The translations under genes and the position numbers were made by a program. Positions 9,205 through 17,452 of a DNA stretch of 64,000 nucleotides are shown here, piece after piece. Position 1 is the first letter of the stretch. Every line of letters begins with the position of its first letter. The stretch is taken from positions 62,001 to 126,000 of the forward strand of contig NZ_ARYL01000001.1 of NCBI RefSeq assembly GCF_000685295.1, given 5' to 3'. Origin of the DNA: Hyphomonas oceanitis SCH89 (GTDB lineage Bacteria; Pseudomonadota; Alphaproteobacteria; Caulobacterales; Hyphomonadaceae). Under the pieces are notes generated by a model. That model had not been told where the DNA came from and made no database searches. It saw only the letters and a list, made by a program, of their open reading frames with translations.

Positions 9205-11004
9205 ATGGCCGCAGAACTGACCCCAGTCGAGGCATTGGTTCCCGCAATCACACTTCTCGGCTTTGGCGCGGCTGCCGCCCTGGCATCGAAAGCGCTCCGG
9301 CTCAGCCCTATCGTGGGATACCTGATTGTCGGCATCCTGATCGGACCCAGCGTTCTAGGCCTGATCCAGGAAAGCAGCGCCACGCACCTCTTGGCAGAGC
9401 TGGGCGTCGTGTTCCTCTTGTTCGACATTGGCATGCACGTCTCCCTGCGCGAGCTGAATGAAAGCCGGCGCGACCTCCTGCGCCTCGCGCCAATGCACCT
9501 CTTCTTTACCGGACTGATCGCTGCCGCCGCGCTAGCCATGATCGGCGTGGACTGGGCCATCGCGCTCGCCGTCGGTCTCAGTCTCGGTCTCTCATCCACG
9601 GCCGTCGTCGCCCGCATCCTTACCGAGCGCGAGCAGAACTCCTGTCCTATTGGCCGCTCCGCCACGCACGTCCTCATCTTTCAGGACATTGTCGCCATCT
9701 TCCTGATGATATTTGCCAGTTCGCTGGGCAATTCCGAGGTGGGTGCACAGGGACTCGCCGGACTTGTCTCCGACTATCTGCTTGGCGGCGCCAGCGTGCC
9801 GCTCTATGCCGCCCTCGGCCTCTCGGTCGTGCAAACGGTTATTGCCTTCTGCGCCGCACTTCTGGCCGGCAAATACCTGATCAACCCCGTCTTTCGCACG
9901 CTCGTTGCCACCCGCAATGCCGAAGCGTTCACCGCCTTTACCCTGCTTCTCGTGCTGGCAGCCGCCTGCGCCACGGCCATCATCGGCTTGTCGCTGACGC
10001 TTGGGGCCTTCCTGGCAGGCCTTGCGGTCTCCGGCACACCCTTCCGCCACCAGGTGCAGACCGAGATGGGACCGTTCCGCGGGCTGCTTCTGTCCTTCTT
10101 CTTCATCAGCGTCGGCCTCTCCATCGATGTACCTGCCCTTCTGTCCCATCTGCCGCTCGTGATCCTCAGCGCCGCTGGCATACTCGTCATGAAAACCGCC
10201 CTCGGCTATGTCGCCGCCCGCCTGAACAAATGGAGCGTGCCGGGCGCCACACAAATGGCCTTCCTGCTCGCGCAAGGCTCGGAATTCACCCTCGTTGTCC
10301 TGTCGCTGGGCGCCATTGTGGCCGGCCTGTCTTCCGGCGTGATGAGTAGTATCGTCGCCGCCGTCGCACTGTCCCTGGCGCTCGCGCCTACCTGGGCCGC
10401 CCTCGGCGTACGCCTCTCGCGAAAATTGGCTGAGCGCAGCAAGACCGCCATCGAAACCTCGGCCACGTCCATCTCCGACCGGCCCGTCATCGTCATCGGC
10501 ATGTCTTCCGCCGGACGACTCGCCATCGACGCGCTGGTCGACCACGACATTCCCTATATCGCGCTTGAGGGAGACCCGGACCGCTTCCTTGCGGCCGTGG
10601 CCGATGGCTACAAGGTCTCCTTTGGCGATGCGAGCAATATGAAGCTCGTCGAGGCCGTCGGCGGCAGCAATGCCCGCGCGGTCGTGCTCGGCTTTGCACG
10701 GTACGAAGTTTCGCGCGAGGTGACGCCCACGATCACCCGGCGCTTCCCGGACCTGAAGCGCTTCGTGGCCGTCGACTCCCGGCTCGACCTTGAGCGCTAT
10801 CTCGACATCGGCGTGCGCGCCCACCTTGCTGGCGGCCAGCCCAAGGGCATCGAAATGGTGGCCGACATTCTGCTCACGCTCGACGTGCCAGAACCGGAAG
10901 TGCGGGAATGGATGGAGGAAGAGGCCGAGCGCTTCGCGATTGGTGACAGCTCCCGTGTGGAAGAAAAAATCGATGTCGAAGAGATCATCGACGAAGCGGC
11001 ATGA
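9205..11004 (+). CDS. CPA2 family (Kef-type) monovalent cation/proton antiporter with RCK domain
   Basis: A 599-residue inner-membrane transporter. About 12-13 helices span residues 5-400 with typical CPA2 phrases (SPIVGYLIVGILIGPS, LFDIGMHVSL, LGLSSTAVVARIL, FLLAQGSEFTLVV). A TrkA-N/RCK-type nucleotide-binding domain follows at about 425-545 (PVIVIGMSSAGRLAIDAL), then an acidic tail. It probably exchanges K+ or Na+ for H+ under control of the cytoplasmic domain. The start has an AGGAGA site. No separate KefF/KefG-like ancillary gene is adjacent. Confidence 0.9.
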   Translation: MAAELTPVEALVPAITLLGFGAAAALASKALRLSPIVGYLIVGILIGPSVLGLIQESSATHLLAELGVVFLLFDIGMHVSLRELNESRRDLLRLAPMHLFFTGLIAAAALAMIGVDWAIALAVGLSLGLSSTAVVARILTEREQNSCPIGRSATHVLIFQDIVAIFLMIFASSLGNSEVGAQGLAGLVSDYLLGGASVPLYAALGLSVVQTVIAFCAALLAGKYLINPVFRTLVATRNAEAFTAFTLLLVLAAACATAIIGLSLTLGAFLAGLAVSGTPFRHQVQTEMGPFRGLLLSFFFISVGLSIDVPALLSHLPLVILSAAGILVMKTALGYVAARLNKWSVPGATQMAFLLAQGSEFTLVVLSLGAIVAGLSSGVMSSIVAAVALSLALAPTWAALGVRLSRKLAERSKTAIETSATSISDRPVIVIGMSSAGRLAIDALVDHDIPYIALEGDPDRFLAAVADGYKVSFGDASNMKLVEAVGGSNARAVVLGFARYEVSREVTPTITRRFPDLKRFVAVDSRLDLERYLDIGVRAHLAGGQPKGIEMVADILLTLDVPEPEVREWMEEEAERFAIGDSSRVEEKIDVEEIIDEAA

Positions 11005-11066
11005 AGCAGACTAGGATTCCACAAGACGGGGGTATATAGGCATATCCTGCCCCAAGGAGAACCATT

Positions 11067-12182
11067 ATGCGTATTGGCGTCCCAACGGAAATCAAGAAAC
11101 AGGAATCCCGTGTCGGCCTGACACCTGAAAGTGTCAGCGAAATTGTTCGCGCAGGTCATCATGTGAACGTGCAGTCCGGGGCCGGGCTCGGCTCAGGCTT
11201 CGCAAACGAAGCGTACACCATGGTCGGCGCCACCATCCTGCCTGACGCCGCAGCCGTATTCGCTGACAGCGAACTGATCGTGAAGGTCAAGGAGCCCCAG
11301 CCTGAGGAAACCGCCCGTCTCACACCGGACCACACGATTTTCACCTATCTCCACCTGGCGCCAGACCCTGTGCAGGCCAAGGGGCTCATGGATTCCGGCT
11401 GCCTGGCCATCGCCTATGAGACCGTGACTGATGATGAAGGCGGCCTGCCACTGCTCCGCCCGATGAGCCAGGTCGCGGGTCGCATGTCGCTCCAGGTCGC
11501 CGCATGGGCGCTCATGCGCACCAAGCGCGGACGGGGCATCCTGCTCGGCGGCGTACCAGGCGTCATGCCCTCGAAAGTCGTCATAATTGGCGGCGGTGTC
11601 TCGGGCACGCATGCAGCCGAAATCGCTGTCGGCATGCGCGCCGACGTCACCATTTTCGACCGGAACAACAATCGCCTCGCCGAACTCGACGAACAGTTCC
11701 GCGGCAGCCTCAAGACCATGTATTCGACAGCCCACTCGCTTGGCGAAGCGATCAGGGATGCCGATCTCATCATTGGCGCTGTCCTGATCCCGGGCGCATC
11801 AGCCCCCAAGCTCATCAGCCGCGAGCAACTGAAAACGATGAAGCCGGGCGCTGTGCTGGTCGACATCGCCATCGACCAGGGCGGCTGTTTCGAGACAAGC
11901 CACGCAACGACCCACGAAGACCCGATCTATGACGTCGACGGCATCCTGCACTATTGTGTCGCCAACATGCCCGGCGCCGTGCCGCGTACGTCCACCTATG
12001 CGCTCAACAATGCGACGCTGCCCTTCGTCCTGCAGATCGCCAACAAAGGGGCGCGCGCGGCGATCAACGAAAACCCACACCTTGCCCATGGCCTAACCGT
12101 CGATGCCGGCAAGATCGCGCATCAGGCCGTCGCCCACGACCTCGGCGAGCCCTATGTCCGTCCGGACTGGCTGACGGCCTAG
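11067..12182 (+). CDS. ald: Alanine dehydrogenase
   Basis: A 371-residue NAD-dependent enzyme interconverting L-alanine and pyruvate plus ammonia. The N-terminal signature MRIGVPTEIKKQESRVGLTP, the substrate-binding Lys in VKVKEP, the catalytic His in FTYLHLAPDP and the NAD-binding VVIIGGGVSGTHAAEIA motif are all present, and the length is typical. A strong AAGGAG site precedes the ATG. It ends 21 bases from the convergent fbp gene with no obvious terminator between them. Confidence 0.96.
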   Translation: MRIGVPTEIKKQESRVGLTPESVSEIVRAGHHVNVQSGAGLGSGFANEAYTMVGATILPDAAAVFADSELIVKVKEPQPEETARLTPDHTIFTYLHLAPDPVQAKGLMDSGCLAIAYETVTDDEGGLPLLRPMSQVAGRMSLQVAAWALMRTKRGRGILLGGVPGVMPSKVVIIGGGVSGTHAAEIAVGMRADVTIFDRNNNRLAELDEQFRGSLKTMYSTAHSLGEAIRDADLIIGAVLIPGASAPKLISREQLKTMKPGAVLVDIAIDQGGCFETSHATTHEDPIYDVDGILHYCVANMPGAVPRTSTYALNNATLPFVLQIANKGARAAINENPHLAHGLTVDAGKIAHQAVAHDLGEPYVRPDWLTA

Positions 12183-12203
12183 TCCGGACCAGAGCGCATT
12201 GAG

Positions 12204-13127
12204 TTAAGCGTGGTTTCTCTTGGCGGCTTCGACCCGCTCAATCTTGCTTTTCTCCCCGATGAAGACAGGCGTCTTCTGGTGCAGGGATTCAACAGGAACC
12301 TTGAGAATCGACTGGTCGCCATCCGTCGAAGACCCGCCCATGGCGGCGATGAGGAATGACATGGGAATTGCCTCATAGACGAGGCGAAGCTTGCCCTCTT
12401 CATAGCCCTTGATGTTGGCGCGTGGATAAACAAACAGACCGCCTTGCAGGACCATGCGCTTCATGTCTGAAACCATGGACGCGTACCAACGCATATTGTG
12501 GGGTTTGGCCGTTCCGTTGTGCGTGCTGAGTAGGTCCGCATAATGCGCCTGTAGCCATCCGTCCCAAACCATCTGGTTCTGGCCGTTAATCGCCAAGACA
12601 TCAGCTGTCGGCAATCCACCTTCAATCGGCAGAACCTTCCACTCGGACGTGTCCTGGTTAAAGATGCCCTTGTAGACCTTGTCGCCATCCGCAAAGTAGG
12701 CTTCGAGGTTCATACCAAAGACGAAGAATCCGCCGCTGACAATGTTCTTGCCGTTGAAGTCCCTGGCAACTTCAGCATTCTCGAAAATGCCGAAAATGGC
12801 ACCTGAAGGAATGCCCACCAATGCGGACTTGGAGCCGTCCAGCGGATCGAGAGCCACGCTGTAGCGGCCGTCCGAAATCTTGTTCAGGCCCGGCCGCTCT
12901 TCAGACACGACGTATCTGACATTGCCATCGCTCTTGAGCGCATCAAAGAAGGCTTCGTCAGCAATCACGTCCAGCTCGATCTGGTCGTCGCCGGACTCGT
13001 TGCTGGATGTCGCAAACTTCAGTCCTGCGCCTTTCTTGAGCTCGGCGTAAATGACCTCCGCAGCGGAAAACAAGGCGGCGTAAATTCCATCCAGATTCTG
13101 GAGCTGGCTCTTGAAGTTCAAAGACAT
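12204..13127 (-). CDS. fbp: Class I fructose-1,6-bisphosphatase
   Basis: A 307-residue enzyme removing the 1-phosphate from fructose 1,6-bisphosphate in gluconeogenesis. The metal-binding core ALDPLDGSKSAL is present, with the upstream acidic site VSEERP and the C-terminal region IPMSFLIAAMGG. The start at 13127 (MSLNFKSQLQN) has an AGGGGA element; upstream in-frame codons would run across a terminator and into mlaC, so they are not coding. It follows mlaC on the same strand but is separated from it by the hairpin at 13193-13223. Confidence 0.92.
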   Translation of the reverse strand: MSLNFKSQLQNLDGIYAALFSAAEVIYAELKKGAGLKFATSSNESGDDQIELDVIADEAFFDALKSDGNVRYVVSEERPGLNKISDGRYSVALDPLDGSKSALVGIPSGAIFGIFENAEVARDFNGKNIVSGGFFVFGMNLEAYFADGDKVYKGIFNQDTSEWKVLPIEGGLPTADVLAINGQNQMVWDGWLQAHYADLLSTHNGTAKPHNMRWYASMVSDMKRMVLQGGLFVYPRANIKGYEEGKLRLVYEAIPMSFLIAAMGGSSTDGDQSILKVPVESLHQKTPVFIGEKSKIERVEAAKRNHA

Positions 13128-13192
13128 TGTCGAATGGGTCCCCTGATAATGTTGCTGGGAAACTGCCCCAATCAACGCTGCATCACAATAAG

Positions 13193-13223
13193 ATAAGGGC
13201 GCCAGCTGCGCTGACGCCCTTAT
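13193..13223 (-). terminator. Hairpin terminator after the mlaC-like gene
   Basis: A 9-bp stem (ATAAGGGCG at 13193-13201 with CGCCCTTAT at 13215-13223) encloses a smaller 4-bp stem (CAGC/GCTG). On the minus strand it is followed by a T-rich stretch. It lies 29 bases past the mlaC stop and before the fbp start, so it probably ends the mlaC transcript. Confidence 0.8.
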
Positions 13224-13251
13224 GTATTTTATGGCATTGAAGCCGTTTGGC

Positions 13252-13791
13252 TCAGGAATCCAGAGCGGCAATCGCGTCATCAATGGTGGCGCGCGGCTTG
13301 TCGAGAATGGCCGCGATCTGGGCGCGTTGCTCGATGGCGAGCCAGAGGCCAAGCACTTCAACGTCAACGACACGCCATTCGCCATTGCGCTCAATTACGC
13401 GCCAGCGGACGGTCTGGGGGTCTTCACCTTCTTGGGTGACGCGGGTCTCAACGACGGAATCCTTGTCATTGCGATCAACAGAGCCGATCACCTCGACCGT
13501 CGCATTCTTGAGCTTGTTCTTCTGGTCCTGGAACGTGCCGACGAGGAATTTCTCGAATGCGCTCTTGAAGCGTGTCTTGTCGGTATCGCTGACCCGGCGC
13601 GAATATTTGCCAAGCGTGAAGTTCGCGATGGCATCAATGTCCACTGCCTGCTTGATTGTGCTCTCGCTGGCTTCCGCGTTGGAAATCTGCGTGGCGGTTC
13701 CCGCAATCAGGGCTTCAGCCTCAGGGCTGGCCTGCGCCGAGAGCGCCATCAGGGCGAAACTGGTAGAGACGATAAGTGAGCGTAGCATCAT
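13252..13791 (-). CDS. mlaC: MlaC/Ttg2D-family periplasmic phospholipid carrier
   Basis: A 179-residue exported protein. It has a cleavable signal peptide (about residues 1-22, ending ALSAQA) and a MlaC-like fold signature: ALGKYSRR-type helix (NFTLGKYSRRVSD), an acidic helix with KFLVGTF, and the beta-rich WRVIERNGEWRVVDVEVLG core. MlaC ferries phospholipid between the outer- and inner-membrane Mla complexes. The rest of the Mla operon is absent here. AAGGAC precedes the MM start. The nearest upstream gene on this strand is a tRNA, so it probably has its own promoter in 13792-13992. Confidence 0.88.
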   Translation of the reverse strand: MMLRSLIVSTSFALMALSAQASPEAEALIAGTATQISNAEASESTIKQAVDIDAIANFTLGKYSRRVSDTDKTRFKSAFEKFLVGTFQDQKNKLKNATVEVIGSVDRNDKDSVVETRVTQEGEDPQTVRWRVIERNGEWRVVDVEVLGLWLAIEQRAQIAAILDKPRATIDDAIAALDS

Positions 13792-13992
13792 GTTTGTCCT
13801 TCGAGTCAGATTATCCCGATCCGCTCTGTAGATATGTCTTCCGGGCCCGATTGGTTCCGTTGAGGGCTATATAGGTGTCATTCCCAGTTTGCATGGGGGG
13901 ATCGAAGCCGAATCCGGGCCGATCAGGGGCAGAAAGCCTCAGATTCCGCAAAATGTGATATTTTGGATACAGTGCCTATGGGCCATAATGCA

Positions 13993-14079
13993 TGGTGCGG
14001 GCGGCCGGGCTTGAACCGGCAAGGCCTTGCGGCCGAGGGATTTTAAGTCCCTTGCGTATACCAATTTCGCCACGCCCGC
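13993..14079 (-). tRNA. tRNA-Leu, anticodon UAA
   Basis: Read on the minus strand, an 87-nt tRNA with a perfect 7-bp acceptor stem (GCGGGCG/CGCCCGC), a D arm, an anticodon stem AGGGA/TCCCT around loop CTTAAAA (anticodon TAA), a long variable arm as expected for Leu, the T arm with GGTTCAAGC, and an encoded ACCA 3' end. It decodes UUA (and by wobble UUG). It lies between the mlaC-like gene and the thiolase gene. No integrase or att-like repeat is visible beside it. Confidence 0.96.
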
Positions 14080-14140
14080 GTGCCGTTTGTGAGTATTCGT
14101 CGCCGCCGGGCTTGGCAAGCGCCAGCCCGGCCCGAGACTG

Positions 14141-15352
14141 TCAGGAAACCCGTTCAAACACGGCAGCGAGGCCCTGCCCGCCACCGATACACATGGTTTC
14201 CAGACCGTAACGCGCTTCCTGCCGATCCATCTCCCGCAGGAGGGTTGTCAGGATCCGGACGCCCGTTGCTCCCACCGGGTGGCCCAGCGAAATGCCCGAT
14301 CCATTGGGATTGAGCCTTTCCATGTCGCCATCGGTGAAGCCCAGCGCCTTGGTGCAGGCCAGAACTTGAGAGGCAAAGGCCTCGTTCAGCTCGATCACGT
14401 CCAGATCCTTGATCTCGATACCCGCCTGCTTCAGCGCCTTCTGTGTGGAAGGCACTGGACCGATGCCCATGACTTCCGGACCAACCCCGGCCACAGACCA
14501 GGAAACCAGCCGCCCAAGCGGCTTCAGCCCATATTTCTCCGCCGCCTCGCGCGTACAGACGATGCAGGCCGCCGCACCGTCATTCTGGCCCGATGCATTG
14601 CCCGCCGTAACGGTCGCATCCGGATCCGCCTTGCCCCGGATGGCCCGAAGTGACGACAGCTTCTCAAGCGTGGAGTCTGGGCGGATATGCTCGTCTTCTG
14701 CCACAACCGTGTCACCCTTGCGGCCTTTCACGGTGAAGGGCACGATCTCGTCAGCGAACTTGCCTGCCTTCTGGGCCGCCGCCGCCTTCTGATGCGAAGC
14801 CAGCGCAAATTCGTCCTGCGCTTCGCGTGTGATCTCGTAGTCGCGACGCAGGTTTTCTGCCGTCTCGATCATGCCGCCCGGAACCGGGTGGTACTTGCCG
14901 CCCGCAGTGTAGCGCCCGCGCGACAGACCATCCTGCAGCATCAGGCCATCGCCCTTGATGTCCCAGCGCATGTCGATCGAGAAGAAAGGCGCATTGGACA
15001 TGCTCTCTGCCCCGCCCGCGATGACAAGATCGTTCGCCCCGGTTGCAACCTGCATCACGGCATTGATAACGGCCTGCAATCCGGAACCGCAGCGCCGGTC
15101 GATCTGGTAGCCGCCCGTTGTCGTGGTGAGGCCAGCGTCCAGCGCCACCATCCGCCCGAAGGCTGGTGCTTCCATGGTTGGATAGCATTGCGCGAACAAG
15201 CAGTCCTCGACCGCCTCGGCCGGCACATTGGTCCGCGCCATGAGTTCGCGGATCACGTGGCTCGCCAGCTCATGGGCATGAACGGTTTTGTAGGCCCCGC
15301 CAAAGCCACCCACAGCCGTGCGAACGGGCTCACAGATTACGACGTCTCTCAT
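14141..15352 (-). CDS. Thiolase (acetyl-CoA C-acetyltransferase)
   Basis: A 403-residue thiolase of beta-oxidation or acetoacetyl-CoA metabolism. It has the nucleophilic Cys in DRRCGSGLQAV (near residue 90), the SLGHPVGATG motif with the active-site His, and the second Cys in MCIGGGQG close to the C terminus. Length and motifs are complete. It is 18 bases downstream of a crotonase gene on the same strand, which suggests a short fatty acyl-CoA operon. Exact substrate length cannot be read from the sequence. Confidence 0.93.
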   Translation of the reverse strand: MRDVVICEPVRTAVGGFGGAYKTVHAHELASHVIRELMARTNVPAEAVEDCLFAQCYPTMEAPAFGRMVALDAGLTTTTGGYQIDRRCGSGLQAVINAVMQVATGANDLVIAGGAESMSNAPFFSIDMRWDIKGDGLMLQDGLSRGRYTAGGKYHPVPGGMIETAENLRRDYEITREAQDEFALASHQKAAAAQKAGKFADEIVPFTVKGRKGDTVVAEDEHIRPDSTLEKLSSLRAIRGKADPDATVTAGNASGQNDGAAACIVCTREAAEKYGLKPLGRLVSWSVAGVGPEVMGIGPVPSTQKALKQAGIEIKDLDVIELNEAFASQVLACTKALGFTDGDMERLNPNGSGISLGHPVGATGVRILTTLLREMDRQEARYGLETMCIGGGQGLAAVFERVS

Positions 15353-15370
15353 TGGTGTTTCCTCAGTCTT

Positions 15371-16144
15371 CTAGTTCAGGCCGCGGCCGCGCTCGGTGAC
15401 TTTCTTGCGGGCCGCCTCGACGCTTTCCGCGGTGACGCTGGCGGCATGCGCAGCCGAGCGGCGGACCTCTTCCTTCAGGGCCTCGCCGAATGGCATGGCG
15501 AACCCGTCATCAATCATCTTCTTGTATCCGCGCAGCAGGACCGGATCACAACTTGTCATCTCATGCGCCATCTTGCGCGCGGCAGGAAGCAGCTCGTCGG
15601 CCTTGTAGACGCGATTGACGAGGCCCCAGCGTTCAGCTGTGTCGGCATCGAGGAAGTTACCGGTGAAAGACAGTTCCTTGGCCCGGCTCGTGCCGATCAG
15701 GCGGGACAGTTTCTGCGACAGCCCCCAGCCCGGCATGATGCCGACGCGAGCATGCGTATCGGCGAACTTCGCATTCTCGGACGCCAGAAGCACATCGCAC
15801 ATAAGGGCAAGCTCGAAACCGCCGGTAATCGCAAAGCCGTTGATCGCACCGATTACCGGCCACGGATATTCGCCGATCGCCTTGGCGATATCAATCGAAC
15901 CACCGTCCGCGCCGAGGGCAAAACCGGTCTCGCCCGCCTCTTTCAGATCGACGCCCGCCGTGAAGGCGCGGCCTGCGCCCGTCAGGACAACAGCGCGGAT
16001 ATCAGGATCGCCCTTCAGCTCCATGAAGACACGGGAAATCTCCGTGCGCAGCGCACGGCTGAGCGCGTTCAGCGCATCCGGCCGGTTCAGCGTGACAATG
16101 GCGACCGCGCCATCGCGCTCAACCTGGATAATGTTCTCGGCCAT
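15371..16144 (-). CDS. Enoyl-CoA hydratase/isomerase (crotonase) family protein
   Basis: A 257-residue crotonase. The family signature GFAITGGFELALMCDVLLAS holds the oxyanion-hole glycine and one catalytic Glu (GGFELA). The second catalytic Glu of true hydratases appears to be replaced (HARVGIMPG instead of PEILLG-like), so isomerase or another crotonase reaction is possible. Start at 16144 has a good AAGGAGA site; upstream in-frame residues are not conserved. It is co-directional with the thiolase 18 bases downstream. Confidence 0.88.
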   Translation of the reverse strand: MAENIIQVERDGAVAIVTLNRPDALNALSRALRTEISRVFMELKGDPDIRAVVLTGAGRAFTAGVDLKEAGETGFALGADGGSIDIAKAIGEYPWPVIGAINGFAITGGFELALMCDVLLASENAKFADTHARVGIMPGWGLSQKLSRLIGTSRAKELSFTGNFLDADTAERWGLVNRVYKADELLPAARKMAHEMTSCDPVLLRGYKKMIDDGFAMPFGEALKEEVRRSAAHAASVTAESVEAARKKVTERGRGLN

Positions 16145-16193
16145 GATGCCGTCTCCTTCTGATATCTGTTGGCGGTGGATCGCTCCGGTCCGG

Positions 16194-16682
16194 TCAGGCT
16201 TTCCGCTTTTGGAAAAGATGAGCCATTGCAATGACCAGCGCGACGAGGGCGATCGCCGCAGCGAGGAAAAACAGCCCGAACTTGAGGGGCGTCAACCATG
16301 ACTTTGCGTCAAGCGCATCCGCCGCGCCGGAGAGGGCCAGCGCCTGGACCGTGTTCTCGGTCAGGTCGACAATGATGGTCGCCAGCGCCGGCAAGGCAGC
16401 AATTGGTCCGAACCGCCCAAAGAAGCGCAGCGCCATGGCCGCAAAGAACCCGCCATAGGCCAGCGGGTAGGCCGTATCGAGCAACACGGTGAGCCAGAAA
16501 TGCGCGCTCCGCTGGGCTTCGGTCATTCCGGCAATCAGGGCGCGACATCCCTCGCCCGTCGTAATCGTGTCGAGATAGCGACCGCCAACCGCGTCACTGA
16601 AAAGCGCAAAAGCGGGAAAGATCAGGAGCTGCGCAATGAACAGGCCCCATATTACCGGCGTGCGCTTCAAGGCGGCAATCAT
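16194..16682 (-). CDS. Small four-helix membrane protein of unknown function
   Basis: About 162 residues beginning MIAALKRTPVIWG. Hydrophobic segments at roughly 10-30, 65-90, 95-115 and 130-155. The ATG at 16682 overlaps the stop of the cinA-like gene (ATGA), so the two are translationally coupled; longer in-frame upstream sequence is just the shadow of cinA. No recognisable motif. The operon runs serine hydrolase, CinA-N protein, this protein, all with overlapping ends. Confidence 0.65.
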   Translation of the reverse strand: MIAALKRTPVIWGLFIAQLLIFPAFALFSDAVGGRYLDTITTGEGCRALIAGMTEAQRSAHFWLTVLLDTAYPLAYGGFFAAMALRFFGRFGPIAALPALATIIVDLTENTVQALALSGAADALDAKSWLTPLKFGLFFLAAAIALVALVIAMAHLFQKRKA

Positions 16683-17452
16683 CCCGCCTCCTCCATCACG
16701 CGCTCCGGCGTGACGCCGGTCGCGGAGATGATAGCTTCCAGTCGCTGGGTGATCGTGTCGATCAGGTCCGGATGGATCGTGCTGGCCACGAGATGGACGC
16801 CATTGTCGCCAACTGACCGAAACCATGGATAGGAACCAAACGCGACATTCGGCATCTCTACCGCCATCGCGCCAAGTGGCTCGGCAATATCGCCCTCTCG
16901 CAGGCCGACGCCGCGAATGGTCACCTTATGAACGACGGCGCCCGTGCGAAGGCGCGGACCGATATCTTCCAGCATGGCGCGCGCCACCTGCGGCACACCG
17001 GCCAATGTGAACACGTTCTCCATCTGGAAGCCGGGCGCGCCCGACACCGGATTAGCGACAAGGCTTGCACCATGCGGAACACGCGCCATGCGACGCCGCG
17101 CGGGCGTGAACTCGGTCTTCATCTCGGCATAGCGCTCGGCCAGCATGGCAATCACTTCCGGATGCTCGCCGATGCCGACACCAAAGGCCGCCGCAATCGC
17201 ATCCGCCGTGATGTCATCATGTGTCGGACCGATGCCGCCCGTCGTGAACACATAAGTGTACTCCGCGCGCAGGTCGTTCACTGCTTTTACGATGCTCGCC
17301 TGCACATCGGAGACGGTGCGCGATTCCACAACCGGGATACCGAGCGGTCCCAGGTACTTGGCGATCTGCTGCAGGTTGATGTCGCGGGTGCGCCCCGAGA
17401 GGAGTTCGTCGCCGATCAACAGGACGGCTGCGGTGGGTGGGGTTTCAGTCAC
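16679..17452 (-). CDS. CinA N-terminal-type (MoaB/MogA-like) protein
   Basis: A 257-residue protein of the COG1058 molybdopterin-binding-fold group: N-terminal AAVLLIGDELLSGRTRDIN, the FTTGGIGPTHDD signature, and GAPGF. It lacks the C-terminal nicotinamide-nucleotide amidase domain of full CinA. In other bacteria such domains hydrolyse ADP-ribose-type or FAD-like substrates, or their role is unknown. It overlaps the upstream serine hydrolase gene (ATGA) and the downstream membrane protein gene. Confidence 0.88.
   Translation of the reverse strand: MTETPPTAAVLLIGDELLSGRTRDINLQQIAKYLGPLGIPVVESRTVSDVQASIVKAVNDLRAEYTYVFTTGGIGPTHDDITADAIAAAFGVGIGEHPEVIAMLAERYAEMKTEFTPARRRMARVPHGASLVANPVSGAPGFQMENVFTLAGVPQVARAMLEDIGPRLRTGAVVHKVTIRGVGLREGDIAEPLGAMAVEMPNVAFGSYPWFRSVGDNGVHLVASTIHPDLIDTITQRLEAIISATGVTPERVMEEAG

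Noticed and set aside
9592-10824. A 410-codon minus-strand open frame opposite the Kef antiporter
   Set aside because: Antisense to a clear 12-13 helix transporter; rich in Gly/Arg/His, no start signal.
13993-14079. tRNA-Leu as an integration site for a genomic island
   Set aside because: No integrase, no direct repeat of the tRNA 3' end and ordinary metabolic genes on both sides.
14687-16162. A 491-codon plus-strand open frame opposite thiolase and crotonase
   Set aside because: Spans two genuine genes and their intergenic gap; composition is typical of an antisense artefact.
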